From CAXMRP01 sp965216515 (GTDB lineage: Bacteria > Pseudomonadota > Alphaproteobacteria > Rhizobiales > Afifellaceae), in the NCBI GenBank assembly GCA_965216515.1, contig OZ244173.1, forward strand, positions 3,038,001-3,102,000: 64,000 nucleotides of DNA. The letters run 5' to 3'. The notes under the pieces were generated by a model. It saw only the letters and a list, made by a program, of their open reading frames with translations. It did not search any database and was not told the origin of the DNA. Made by a program: the position numbers and the translations under genes. Shown here piece after piece: positions 43,435 to 52,294 of this stretch. Each line of letters opens with the position of its first letter. The stretch's first letter is position 1.

Positions 43435-44302
43435 GTTATCTTCCCCGCATTCGCGACATGCATCCACATCGCCAGCCGGCCGCGCTTGGCGTGCACTCTG
43501 GAAAAGCATATCGGCGCGGCTGGCCTTTTGTGTGCTCGGCTTTGTGGCTGTCATGTCCCTCGCCGCGCCATGGGTGGCACCCTATGACCCGGCGGCCATC
43601 AACATGTTCAATACTATGGCTCCGCCCTCTGCGGACCATTGGTTAGGTACGGACGAAAACGGCCGCGACGTTCTATCACGGCTGATCTATGGCGGTCGGG
43701 TCTCGCTGGCCGTCGGTCTTGCAAGCATGACGGCGGCGATACTGATCGGTGCGACATTGGGTGCATTGGCCGGTTTTTTCGGTGGGTGGGTTGATTCCCT
43801 CATCAGCCGTACGATCGACGGGATGCTTTCAATCCCGCTGTTCTTTTTCGTTTTAACAACGCTGGCGCTATTCGGCTCATCGCTGACCGTTCTGATCCTG
43901 GTGATCGCCTTAACCACCTGGATGCCAGTGGCGCGTATCGTTCGCGGCGAGATCACTGCCAATCGCGAGCTGCAATATGTTGAAGCGGCAGCGGCGCTTG
44001 GCGTTCGAAAAATGAAAATTCTGTTCGCACACCTCCTGCCACAATCCACCCCCTCGATAATCGTTGCCGCTACGCTCGGTATCGCTGAGGCCATTATTAT
44101 CGAATCCGCGCTGAGCTATCTGGGCGTTGGCGTGCGCCCTCCCACCCCATCCTGGGGAAATATGCTCTCCGAGGCGCGCGGTTTTATCTTCCAAGCACCG
44201 ATTCTTACCGTTTATCCCGGCGCGATGATTTTCATCGGGGTGCTGGCATTCAACACGCTCGGCGACGCTATCCGAGACGCGACGGACCCCCGAAAAAGAT
44301 AG
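43418..44302 (+). CDS. Peptide ABC permease (DppC-like)
   Basis: A 294-residue permease. I place the start at the GTG at 43418 (reads VSAIDKLSSPHSRHAST), overlapping dppB by 17 bases; an in-frame ATG at 43361 lies deeper in the upstream gene and adds 19 residues that do not fit the family. Features are the N-terminal helix LAFCVLGFVAVMSLAAPWVAPYDP, the DppC motif WLGTDENGRDVLSRLIYGGR and the EAA loop AAALGVRKMKILFAHLLPQ. Confidence 0.92.
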   Translation: MSAIDKLSSPHSRHASTSPAGRAWRALWKSISARLAFCVLGFVAVMSLAAPWVAPYDPAAINMFNTMAPPSADHWLGTDENGRDVLSRLIYGGRVSLAVGLASMTAAILIGATLGALAGFFGGWVDSLISRTIDGMLSIPLFFFVLTTLALFGSSLTVLILVIALTTWMPVARIVRGEITANRELQYVEAAAALGVRKMKILFAHLLPQSTPSIIVAATLGIAEAIIIESALSYLGVGVRPPTPSWGNMLSEARGFIFQAPILTVYPGAMIFIGVLAFNTLGDAIRDATDPRKR

Positions 44303-44315
44303 GAGATTTTGATCC

Positions 44316-45020
44316 ATGAAGATCTGTACTCTGGTTAATGATGAACGGCTCAACTATTTGCGCCAGCATGCCAGCCCCGGTGTCGAGCTGGACAACCTGG
44401 CCGATTTCCCGGGTAAAATGACACGTCCCAGCAGCATTGAGTCACGCATGGCGCAGCTGGAGGTTGCGCAGTGGGTGATCGAACGCGCCATGGAAGCCGA
44501 GCGGCGCGGATATGACGCGGTTGTCACCGGCTGTTTTGGCGATCCCGGCGTCGATGCCGCGCGCGAGCGGGTCAGTATTCCTGTTATCGCCCCCGGGGAA
44601 ACGGCGCTGCTGACCGCGCGAATGCTCAGCCACCGCTTCAGCATCATCACGCCGCTCCCGCAGACGATCCCGCTCGCCCACGAGCAGGCCCACAAGGTCG
44701 GCGTCGCGCCATCCGTCGCGTCTATCCGCGCATTTGATGTGCCTGTCGAGCGCATCCGTGAGCGCGACCCCAAGACCATTGAGGCACTTGTGAAGCTCAG
44801 CCAACGCTGCGTTGAGGAGGACCAAGCGGAACTGCTCGTCTTTGGCTGCGCGAGCATGTCACTCATATCCGATGCCGTCGCGCCGAACGTCAATGCACCG
44901 ATAATCAACTCCGTCCGGCTTTCCCTCCGCGCTGCGGAGATGCTGGTCGGCGCTGGCCTCTCGCACAGCCCCGTCACGTTCCCGGTACCAGTCAAACTCG
45001 ATGTCGGCGCCGCCGCATGA
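44316..45020 (+). CDS. Asp/Glu/hydantoin racemase family protein
   Basis: A 234-residue cofactor-independent racemase-like protein. The two catalytic-type cysteines lie in VVTGCFGDPGVD and LVFGCASMS, each in the position used by the two-base mechanism. LARMLSHRFSIITPL-like middle segments and the size match the hydantoin racemase group more than glutamate racemase. In a peptide-import operon it could convert D- and L-amino acids, or 5-substituted hydantoins. An AGGAG motif precedes the ATG; it overlaps the epimerase gene by 4 bases. Confidence 0.87.
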   Translation: MKICTLVNDERLNYLRQHASPGVELDNLADFPGKMTRPSSIESRMAQLEVAQWVIERAMEAERRGYDAVVTGCFGDPGVDAARERVSIPVIAPGETALLTARMLSHRFSIITPLPQTIPLAHEQAHKVGVAPSVASIRAFDVPVERIRERDPKTIEALVKLSQRCVEEDQAELLVFGCASMSLISDAVAPNVNAPIINSVRLSLRAAEMLVGAGLSHSPVTFPVPVKLDVGAAA

Positions 45021-46126
45021 CAATCAGGACCGTTGAAGCAGCCATTGCCGAATTGGACAACGTCACGCTCGTGACTTCCTACGGCGGCAATGTCACGCGC
45101 CGTCAACACATCTTCGTCGCCATCGCCGACGAAAACGGAGTGACAGGCTTTGGTGAAGGGTCGCCGCTGCCACATTTCAGCGGCGAACGCGCGCCGGAAA
45201 TGCTGAACATCATCCGCCAAGTCTTCGCTCCGGTGTTGGTCGGAATTGACCCCTTCGATATCGAAAGCGCCTGGCAGCGGATTGATAGCGCCCTCCCACA
45301 CCACCATGCCTCGAAGGCAGCGCTGGTTAACGCTCTTTATGACCTTCAGGGAAAACATGTTGGCCTGCCAGCCGGTGTTTTTCTTGGTGGCAGGCTGCGC
45401 GACAATATTCCGCTCGGTCGAGGCGTCGGAATCGGTGATGACGCTTCAGTAATTGCCTGTTCTGAACACCTTTGGTCAAAGGGTGCACGCACATTAAAAT
45501 TCAAGATCGGCACCGATTCTGAAAGGGATATCCGCATCATTCGTGCGGTCCGGGACACCCTACCTCCGGAACTTGAAATCCGCGCCGACGCAAATGCCGG
45601 CTACAGCTTTTCCCAGGCACAGCGCTTTCTTCGCGGCGTTGCAGAATGTCGACTGCAGTATCTGGAGCAGCCGCTCCATCCCGACGACTGGCGTGGCCTG
45701 GCAAAGCTTCGGCAGTATGGCACACCTATCGCAGTCGACGAAAGTTTGTTCAGCCTACGTGATGCTTTGGGATTAATACAAGCCGAGGCAGCTGATGTGA
45801 TGATCATCAAGATAATAAAGCTTGGCGGTATGCATCAAGCACGCAAGGTAGTTGCCTTGGCAGAGGCGGCGGGTATCACTTGCGTTGCCGTCAGCCCCTA
45901 TGAGTCGGCTCTCGGCGCAGCCGCCAATCTCCATCTAGCAGCTTCATCATCCGCGTTTCCCTTCGCCGCTGAACTGGCCGCAGGGCCTTCAGCGGTCACT
46001 CTTGAAGGTGGCAGTTACATTGAAACAGACGGCAATAGCGCGCTGGTGCCGAAAAAAGAAGGTATTGGCATTTCACTTCCAAATACCCTTTTCGACACAG
46101 CAATCCACGCTGCTGCCGGTGCCTAG
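45017..46126 (+). CDS. Enolase-superfamily dipeptide epimerase-like enzyme
   Basis: A 369-residue mandelate racemase/muconate lactonising family member. The acid/base Lys is in TLKFKIG, the metal ligands in RADANAGY, QYLEQPL and PIAVDESLF, and the second Lys in VMIIKIIKLGG. This residue set fits the L-Ala-D/L-Glu (dipeptide) epimerase branch, which inverts the second residue of dipeptides such as murein L-Ala-D-Glu. The surrounding peptide importer, peptidase and racemase support that reading. N-succinylamino-acid racemase is a possible alternative. Confidence 0.85.
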   Translation: MTIRTVEAAIAELDNVTLVTSYGGNVTRRQHIFVAIADENGVTGFGEGSPLPHFSGERAPEMLNIIRQVFAPVLVGIDPFDIESAWQRIDSALPHHHASKAALVNALYDLQGKHVGLPAGVFLGGRLRDNIPLGRGVGIGDDASVIACSEHLWSKGARTLKFKIGTDSERDIRIIRAVRDTLPPELEIRADANAGYSFSQAQRFLRGVAECRLQYLEQPLHPDDWRGLAKLRQYGTPIAVDESLFSLRDALGLIQAEAADVMIIKIIKLGGMHQARKVVALAEAAGITCVAVSPYESALGAAANLHLAASSSAFPFAAELAAGPSAVTLEGGSYIETDGNSALVPKKEGIGISLPNTLFDTAIHAAAGA

Positions 46127-46161
46127 CTGCTGAACGATACGATCGTCAGAAAGCCACAGAC

Positions 46162-47178
46162 ATGACCCAACGCCCACCACTGCTCAAGGTCGAAAACCTT
46201 GAAACACGGTTCGTGACCGACGGAGGGACAATTCGAGCTGTCAACGGGGTAAGCTTTGAAGTCGGTTACGGCGAAACGCTGGCTATTGTCGGCGAATCCG
46301 GTTCAGGCAAATCTGTTACGAGCCTGTCAGTGATGGGGCTGCTGGATGCCCGCGCAGGGGCTACTGCCCAAGGGCGCATCCTGTTTGAGGGAGAGGACCT
46401 CATAACCATGCCGCCGTCGCAGGTTCGCGCCATTCGCGGCAAGGATATTTCGATGATCTTCCAGGAGCCAATGACCAGCCTCAATCCTGTATATACGATC
46501 GGAGAGCAAATTGCCGAAGCGATGCGCGTCCATCAAAAAGCCGATAATGTGACAGCGATGAAGCGGGCGGTGCAAATGCTCGACATGGTCGGCATTTCCG
46601 AGCCATCGAAACGCGCACTCAATTTTCCGCACCAGTTGTCGGGTGGAATGCGTCAGCGAGTGATGATTGCTATGGCACTATCATGCAATCCCAAACTCTT
46701 GATCGCGGACGAACCAACGACAGCGCTTGATGTCACTATCCAGGCCCAGATACTTGAACTGATGCGCGATCTACAGCGTGAGACTGGGATGTCGATACTA
46801 TTCATCACTCACGATTTGGGAGTAGTCGCCGAAATTGCCGATCGTGTACTCGTCATGTACGCCGCGCGTGTTGTCGAGGAAGGCCCTGTAAACGAGATTT
46901 TCGCCCATCCAAGAATGCCGTATACAGTGGGTCTCTTGAATTCGGTGCCCCGGGTCAACCGTAAGGTTGACGGCGAGAAAATGCTCTATGCCATTCCTGG
47001 CAACATCCCGGCACCAACCGAGCTTCCTCAGGGGTGTAGTTTCAATCCACGCTGCGAATACACCCAATCTGCCTGTACCAAGGAAGTTCCACCATTTGAA
47101 ACGGTTGCTCCAAACCATAAAGTTCGATGCCTGTACTGGCAGAATCTTGATCTCCGCAGCCGGAGAGCGCAGCCATGA
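46162..47178 (+). CDS. Peptide ABC ATPase (DppD-like)
   Basis: A 338-residue nucleotide-binding subunit with Walker A GESGSGKSVTS, signature LSGGMRQRVMIAMAL, Walker B LLIADEPTTALD and the C-terminal oligopeptide domain with four cysteines (CSFNPRCEYTQSAC and RCLYW) typical of DppD. It pairs with the next gene, which it overlaps by 4 bases. Confidence 0.95.
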   Translation: MTQRPPLLKVENLETRFVTDGGTIRAVNGVSFEVGYGETLAIVGESGSGKSVTSLSVMGLLDARAGATAQGRILFEGEDLITMPPSQVRAIRGKDISMIFQEPMTSLNPVYTIGEQIAEAMRVHQKADNVTAMKRAVQMLDMVGISEPSKRALNFPHQLSGGMRQRVMIAMALSCNPKLLIADEPTTALDVTIQAQILELMRDLQRETGMSILFITHDLGVVAEIADRVLVMYAARVVEEGPVNEIFAHPRMPYTVGLLNSVPRVNRKVDGEKMLYAIPGNIPAPTELPQGCSFNPRCEYTQSACTKEVPPFETVAPNHKVRCLYWQNLDLRSRRAQP

Positions 47179-48161
47179 CACAAGAGGAGCTTATCTCATC
47201 ACCCCTCCTTAAAATCAGTAACTTGAAGAAGTATTTTCCCATCAGTGTGAGCCTGTTCAAGGAGGTCCAAGAAACCGTATATGCTGTCAACGGATTCTCT
47301 CTGGATATTGGTCGTGGTGAAGTGGTCGGTTTGGTAGGCGAGTCGGGATCTGGCAAAACGACAGCCGGACGCACGATATTGCGTCTCGTGGAACCAACTG
47401 CCGGACAAGTGTTTTTTGAAGGTGTTGACATTTGCAAGTTGCCTGCGCGTCAAATGCGTGACTACCGACGTAAGATGCAGATTATCTTTCAAGACCCTTT
47501 TGGAAGTCTGGACCCGCGTTTTACGGCAGAAGCAATCATCGGCGAAGCCATCGACACCCACCGGTTGGCAAGAGGCCCCAAACGCCGCGATCGCATCGTT
47601 AGTCTGCTTGAGATGACTGGCCTCGGCGCGGAATATCTCAACCGCTATCCGCATGAATTTTCCGGTGGTCAGCGACAGCGGATTGGTATCGCGCGAGCTC
47701 TGGCCGTTGAGCCACAGTTTATCGTTGCCGATGAGCCGGTGTCAGCACTCGACGTGTCAATCCAGGCGCAAGTACTCAATCTGCTGCAGGAACTTAAACG
47801 CACTCTGCAACTTACCCTTTTGATGATTGCCCACGATTTAGCGGTTGTGGAAATCAGCTGCGATCGGGTTGTGGTGATGTATCTAGGTCACATCATGGAA
47901 GTTGCCCAAACCCGAGATCTGTTCTCCAATCCGCACCACCCCTATACCGAAGCGCTCTTAGACGCTGTGCCGATATCCGACCCGACACAACGCCGCCAGC
48001 GCCGCACCACGTTGAAAGGTGAGATCCCTAGTCCCATCAGGCCGCCTTCGGGATGCGTTTTCCGCACACGATGTCCCCTGGCAACCTCAGAATGCGCAAA
48101 AAGCAGGCCGCCATTGGAGGAAGTCGCTCCCGGCCATTTGAAAGCATGCTTTCATCGCTGA
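47175..48161 (+). CDS. Peptide ABC ATPase (DppF-like)
   Basis: A 328-residue partner ATPase: Walker A GESGSGKTTAG, signature FSGGQRQRIGIARAL, Walker B IVADEPVSALD and the C-terminal CVFRTRCPLATSEC. It is the last gene of the GntR-controlled operon. T-rich runs follow (48177-48201, TTTTTTTTCC and AATTTTTTTG) and may terminate the transcript, although I see no strong hairpin before them. Confidence 0.95.
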   Translation: MTQEELISSPLLKISNLKKYFPISVSLFKEVQETVYAVNGFSLDIGRGEVVGLVGESGSGKTTAGRTILRLVEPTAGQVFFEGVDICKLPARQMRDYRRKMQIIFQDPFGSLDPRFTAEAIIGEAIDTHRLARGPKRRDRIVSLLEMTGLGAEYLNRYPHEFSGGQRQRIGIARALAVEPQFIVADEPVSALDVSIQAQVLNLLQELKRTLQLTLLMIAHDLAVVEISCDRVVVMYLGHIMEVAQTRDLFSNPHHPYTEALLDAVPISDPTQRRQRRTTLKGEIPSPIRPPSGCVFRTRCPLATSECAKSRPPLEEVAPGHLKACFHR

Positions 48162-48238
48162 TGACCCGAGCCTCCGATTTTTTTTCCAATTTTTTTGTAG
48201 AGTCCGCCCGACAGTGGGATGGACAGACAAAGCCTGGG

Positions 48239-49578
48239 TCAGACACGTGTATAGGCCCCAAGTTCACGCATGAAGCGTTCCAGCGTTTCTGGGCGATGTT
48301 TCGAGTAAGTGCCCGCGTCAAGCCAGCGATTCATATAGATTAGGTTCTTCTCGACAATATCCGGCGTACGCTCAAGTCGATCAAGGGCGCGTTCAATTGC
48401 ACAAACAACGGACTCTCCTTCACGAACTTCTTCCATCGCGTCTCGCGGAAACGGGATAAGGAAATCATACGGTGAAAGATCATTCGAGACGACCATGCAC
48501 CGTGCGTATATCGCTTCGAAATGACGATAGGTCCACGGAGCGTAACCGCTGGGGGCGAGTGCGACCTTCGACTGGCATAATCCCGCATAGTAGTCGAAGA
48601 ATCGGATCTTTTTTTTATCGAGCCAACACGTTTCAAGCCACTTGGCGTCAGCGTGATCGGAAAATTTTTCCTTCCATTTGCGACCACCAACAAATCCGCC
48701 CCAAAAAGACAAATCAGGACGTTCACGTTTCACATCTATCATCCACCTGAGTCGTTCATTGGTATCGATGGAACCGGTTGGATGCGCGACAATCCCACGT
48801 CGTATGACTTTTCCGGAAAGGTTCCGCGCCGCCGCTTCCTCGCTGCCGATCTAATTGCCAAATTCAAGCGATTGTTGAGCGGGGGGCGTTTTATTGGCAA
48901 GAGGCCGACACGGCAGGGATAATCACTGTCTCGACGGCGATAAGTCTTAAGACAAATATCGGTGTGACAGAGCAGCAGTTCGGTGTCCGAATCAGTCCAA
49001 TAAATCTCGCGGTAGTCCGACGAATCATAAAGGATCAGGCGTCGAAATCTTATGTTTCGCAAGTGTTCACCGTGCACCGATGTCGGGAGTCCAACGAATA
49101 GCCAATCTGTATCCAGAGGCTCCGGGCGGCTCAGGAGTTGCGAAGGACGTAGCAGTTTCACTGCTCGACGCCCAAAGTAGGCTTCTAGAAACCAGTACAA
49201 TCCGAGTTCAGCATAGGCACCAAAATTCGATGCCAGCCACCAGAAAGCTTTCGTGCCTCGGAAACCGGAGTCATGCTCGGCTCCATCACTGATGACGACT
49301 GTATAGGTACTTGCTTCCAATCCACCTTTTCCTTGGATGAAATCGGAGTCATCGCCGATAATACCATGGGAGGTTCGATGTGGGGAGTTGTGAACAAGAT
49401 TGGACCCGGTCGGGCCAGTTTCAGGGGGGCAAGACCAGGGACTGAAAGATGGGAAGCAAGCGATATCGCCCTGGGGAGATCGTCTCGAAGCTGAGGCAAG
49501 GCCGATAAACGCGGGATCTTCGTTGAGCGGGTCATGCACACAGAACTCCGGCCAAAGCCAGACACCTGAACAAATCAT
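48239..49578 (-). pseudogene. Frameshifted glycosyltransferase-like gene
   Basis: Two minus-strand frames join into one protein. The upstream part ends EKSYDVG, and the downstream frame continues IVAHPTGSIDTNERLRWMIDVKRERPDLSFWGGF, with one base missing in GTGGGATTG near 48795. The C-terminal part (VALAPSGYAPWTYRHFEAIYARCMVV, then DLSPYDFLIPFPRDAM) resembles the nucleotide-sugar-binding end of exostosin-like glycosyltransferases; this is a tentative match. The true start is uncertain. It lies between unrelated operons and appears to be a decayed surface-polysaccharide gene, unless the frameshift is a sequencing error. Confidence 0.6.
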
Positions 49579-49592
49579 CGGAATGCTGCAGA

Positions 49593-49608
49593 AAACGGAC
49601 GTCCGTTT
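49593..49608. promoter_or_regulatory. Perfect 16-bp palindrome
   Basis: AAACGGACGTCCGTTT, just upstream of the frameshifted minus-strand gene and downstream of the PLP-enzyme gene. Its perfect symmetry suggests a dimeric repressor operator. No neighbouring regulator gene is obvious, so the partner is unknown. Confidence 0.45.
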
Positions 49609-49719
49609 GAGACTGGCCAGTCAATCAGAGCCGACCGGCAGACAACCACAGACAACAGGGAACGGGAGCAGGCTCAATCTGGGAATCCCGAAACCGGTTC
49701 TGCGTTCACGAAGGCCGCT

Positions 49720-51198
49720 TTAGCCGTCGTTGAACCGTGCGATCATCTCATCCCAGACAGGGGCCAGCTCCAGAAGCCCGTCCCAGAATGACGGCTCACG
49801 GCGGCGGTCGAATGAGTCCAGCGGGACACCCTGCTGCTCGACCCAGGTGTAGTAGCCCAGATTGAAGATGCGCTCCCGGTCGAACCGGCCCAGTTCCTGC
49901 ATATGGTCGATGCCGATGCCGAGGATGTGGCGGCCACACGTTTCCGCGGCGGCGATGTCATCAAACCGGCCCGCGTAATGCTTGTCCTCGGCAATATCCA
50001 TCTCCGTGCGGTACATGTCGGCACCGTCGGTCGCGACGGTCAGCACCACATCGTCGCCACCCAGATCCATGTATTTGGCATATTTGATGGCGCCGAGGAT
50101 ATTGGCGATCGAAGACAGGCCGAGATTGCCGAGGCCTGCGATCTGCTCCTGGCCGAGTCCCCTGTGTTCGGAGAGATATTTGCGGCCCGCCGAAGTGTTG
50201 AACGCCAGGTTCAACCCGTCGCAGGCGGTGTCGGAGACGGCAATGACGAAATCGGTGCCCATGACATTGTGGATGAGCGGGACGTGCTTGTCGCCAATAC
50301 CCTGGATGTTGTGCTCGCCATAGCCGTTGTAGAGCAGGGTCGGGCATTCAAGCGCCTCGATGGCGCCGGTGTGCGTGCCGAGCGCCTGCTTGAGATAGTC
50401 GCCGGCCGCCAGTGTGCCCGCCGATCCGGTTGCCGCGACAAAGGCGCGCGCGCGCAATGTCCCGTCGGCGTTCAGATGGTCAAAGATCCGTTGCAGCGCC
50501 GGGCCTGTCACCGAGCGGTGGATGATGTAGTTCCCGTATTCGCTGAACTGGTTGAGGATCAGGTTCCCCGGATCTTCGGCCAGTGTATGGCAGGCATCGT
50601 AGATCTCCTTCACATTGCTCTCCGTGCCCGGTGTCCGGTAGATGTCGGCCGGATCGGCCAGCCAGGCGTTGAGCCAGTCGAACCGTTCCCGGCTCATGCC
50701 CTCCGGCAGCACGGCCACCGACCGGCACCCGAGCAGGGTGGCGATCGCCACGCCACCGCGGCAGTAATTGCCCGTCGACGGCCAGACGGCGCGATGCCGG
50801 CTTGCGTCGAACGCGCCGGACATGAGCCGCGGGATCAGGCAGCCATAGGCGGCCAGAACCTTGTGGGTGCCGATCATCGGGAAACGGTTGCCAAGGGCGA
50901 CCGCGATCCTGGCCTTCACACCGGTCAGCGCTTCCGGCAGCACGATGTGCTCCGGCACCGCGGCCAGATCCCGCCGTTCGCCATCATTGTGCCAGTGCAC
51001 CCGGAACAGGTTGCGCGCATCCGGCGCGTCGGGATCGGCATCGGCGATCTCTCGTGATTTTGACGCGAGATGGCGGACCGGATCGGCGAGTTCGGCGATC
51101 TTCGGCAAGACCACGCCCGCCTTGCGCAGCTTGCCGACATTGCGGTCATAGGCAGACCGGTCGACGATTTCGTTTTCAAGGCCGGGAAACGTCTTCAT
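49720..51198 (-). CDS. Fold-type II PLP-dependent enzyme (cysteine synthase/threonine dehydratase-like)
   Basis: A 492-residue tryptophan-synthase-beta superfamily enzyme. The PLP lysine is probably in MIGTHKVLAAYG, with the phosphate/carboxylate loop VWPSTGNYCRGG, a glycine-rich GTGSAGTLAAGD-type segment (AATGSAGTLAAGDYL) and an unusual long C-terminus with DLGGDDVVLTVATDGADMY. It is longer than typical cysteine synthases. The exact substrate is unknown; with a diaminopropionate ammonia-lyase and N-carbamoyl hydrolases downstream in the same direction, an amino-acid beta-elimination or replacement is likely. Confidence 0.8.
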   Translation of the reverse strand: MKTFPGLENEIVDRSAYDRNVGKLRKAGVVLPKIAELADPVRHLASKSREIADADPDAPDARNLFRVHWHNDGERRDLAAVPEHIVLPEALTGVKARIAVALGNRFPMIGTHKVLAAYGCLIPRLMSGAFDASRHRAVWPSTGNYCRGGVAIATLLGCRSVAVLPEGMSRERFDWLNAWLADPADIYRTPGTESNVKEIYDACHTLAEDPGNLILNQFSEYGNYIIHRSVTGPALQRIFDHLNADGTLRARAFVAATGSAGTLAAGDYLKQALGTHTGAIEALECPTLLYNGYGEHNIQGIGDKHVPLIHNVMGTDFVIAVSDTACDGLNLAFNTSAGRKYLSEHRGLGQEQIAGLGNLGLSSIANILGAIKYAKYMDLGGDDVVLTVATDGADMYRTEMDIAEDKHYAGRFDDIAAAETCGRHILGIGIDHMQELGRFDRERIFNLGYYTWVEQQGVPLDSFDRRREPSFWDGLLELAPVWDEMIARFNDG

Positions 51199-51364
51199 TT
51201 GCTCTTTGTCCGTTCACGTGCCCGGTGCGATCAAGGCCGGCACCCGGCACACTGTGTTGTGCCGATGCATTGGCTCGGCCCGCAAATTCCCGGCGCCTTG
51301 CGGCGGCCGGCCAGATTCCGGGCGGCGATCGCCCATGATGTTGTTCCAAGGTCCGGGCTCCGGA

Positions 51365-52291
51365 TCACGGCTTCGGTTTCGTGATCAGGCCGTAGGACTC
51401 CGGCTCGCGGTGCAGGGCGAGATCGAATATGTGATCCTGGATTTCTCCGCAGTGGTCGAGATCGCAAGCGTGGGTGATCACTTCATCACACAGCGTTTGG
51501 CACTGGGCAACAATCTCTCCGGTCGGCGCAATGATACATGTCCCGCCGATCAAATCGCAGCCTTCCTCTTTGCCTGCTTTTGCAACACCGACCACCCAGG
51601 TGCCGTTTTGATATGCGCCAGCCTGCATGACCAGATGATTGTGAAAACCCTGAAGATGATCATGCTGCGGAACCGGGGGGTAGTGGACCGGCGTGTTGTA
51701 CCCCAGCACCACCATTTCAACCTGCTGTAGCCCCATTACCCGGAATGTTTCCGGCCAACGACGGTCATTGCAGATACACATGCCGAAACGCCCGCCGAAC
51801 GCATCAAATATCGGAAATCCGAGGTTGCCCGGTTCGAAGTAGCGCTTCTCCAGATGCTGAAATGGGCGCCATGGCTCATTTTCGATATGGCCCGGGAGAT
51901 GGACTTTCCGATATTTGCCAACGATATCGCCGGTCCGGTCAACCAGTATGGACGTGTTGTAGCGAAGGGTCCGGCCGCCGGTTTCGTCAAGTTCGGCATA
52001 GCCCAGATAGAATCCGACACCGAGCTTTCGCGCCGTATCAAACAGCGGCTGTGTCTCCTTGCCCGGCATCGTGCGTTCGAAGAACGAGTCGATTTCGCGC
52101 TGGTCCGTCATGAACCATCGGGGAAAAAAGGTCGTCAGTGCCAGTTCCGGATAAACGACGATATCCGCACCCCTGTCCTTGGCCTCATGCATCATGGCGA
52201 TCATCCTGCGCACCGCCGAGGCCCGTGATTCATCGCGGGCAATCGGACCCATCTGGGCAGCCGCCATGGTAACCAGTCTCGACATCGGCAT
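51365..52291 (-). CDS. Nitrilase-superfamily N-carbamoyl-D-amino-acid hydrolase-like
   Basis: A 308-residue carbon-nitrogen hydrolase. The catalytic triad Glu-Lys-Cys is seen in VVYPELAL (Glu 49), GKYRKVHLPG and GMCICNDRRWPE. The last motif and the sequence GYNTPVHYPPVPQHD are close to N-carbamoyl-D-amino-acid amidohydrolases, which release D-amino acid, CO2 and ammonia. It lies 3 bases after the M20 hydrolase gene, so the two are one operon. A start at 52285 (MSRLV) is equally possible. Confidence 0.87.
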   Translation of the reverse strand: MPMSRLVTMAAAQMGPIARDESRASAVRRMIAMMHEAKDRGADIVVYPELALTTFFPRWFMTDQREIDSFFERTMPGKETQPLFDTARKLGVGFYLGYAELDETGGRTLRYNTSILVDRTGDIVGKYRKVHLPGHIENEPWRPFQHLEKRYFEPGNLGFPIFDAFGGRFGMCICNDRRWPETFRVMGLQQVEMVVLGYNTPVHYPPVPQHDHLQGFHNHLVMQAGAYQNGTWVVGVAKAGKEEGCDLIGGTCIIAPTGEIVAQCQTLCDEVITHACDLDHCGEIQDHIFDLALHREPESYGLITKPKP

Positions 52292-52294
52292 CCC

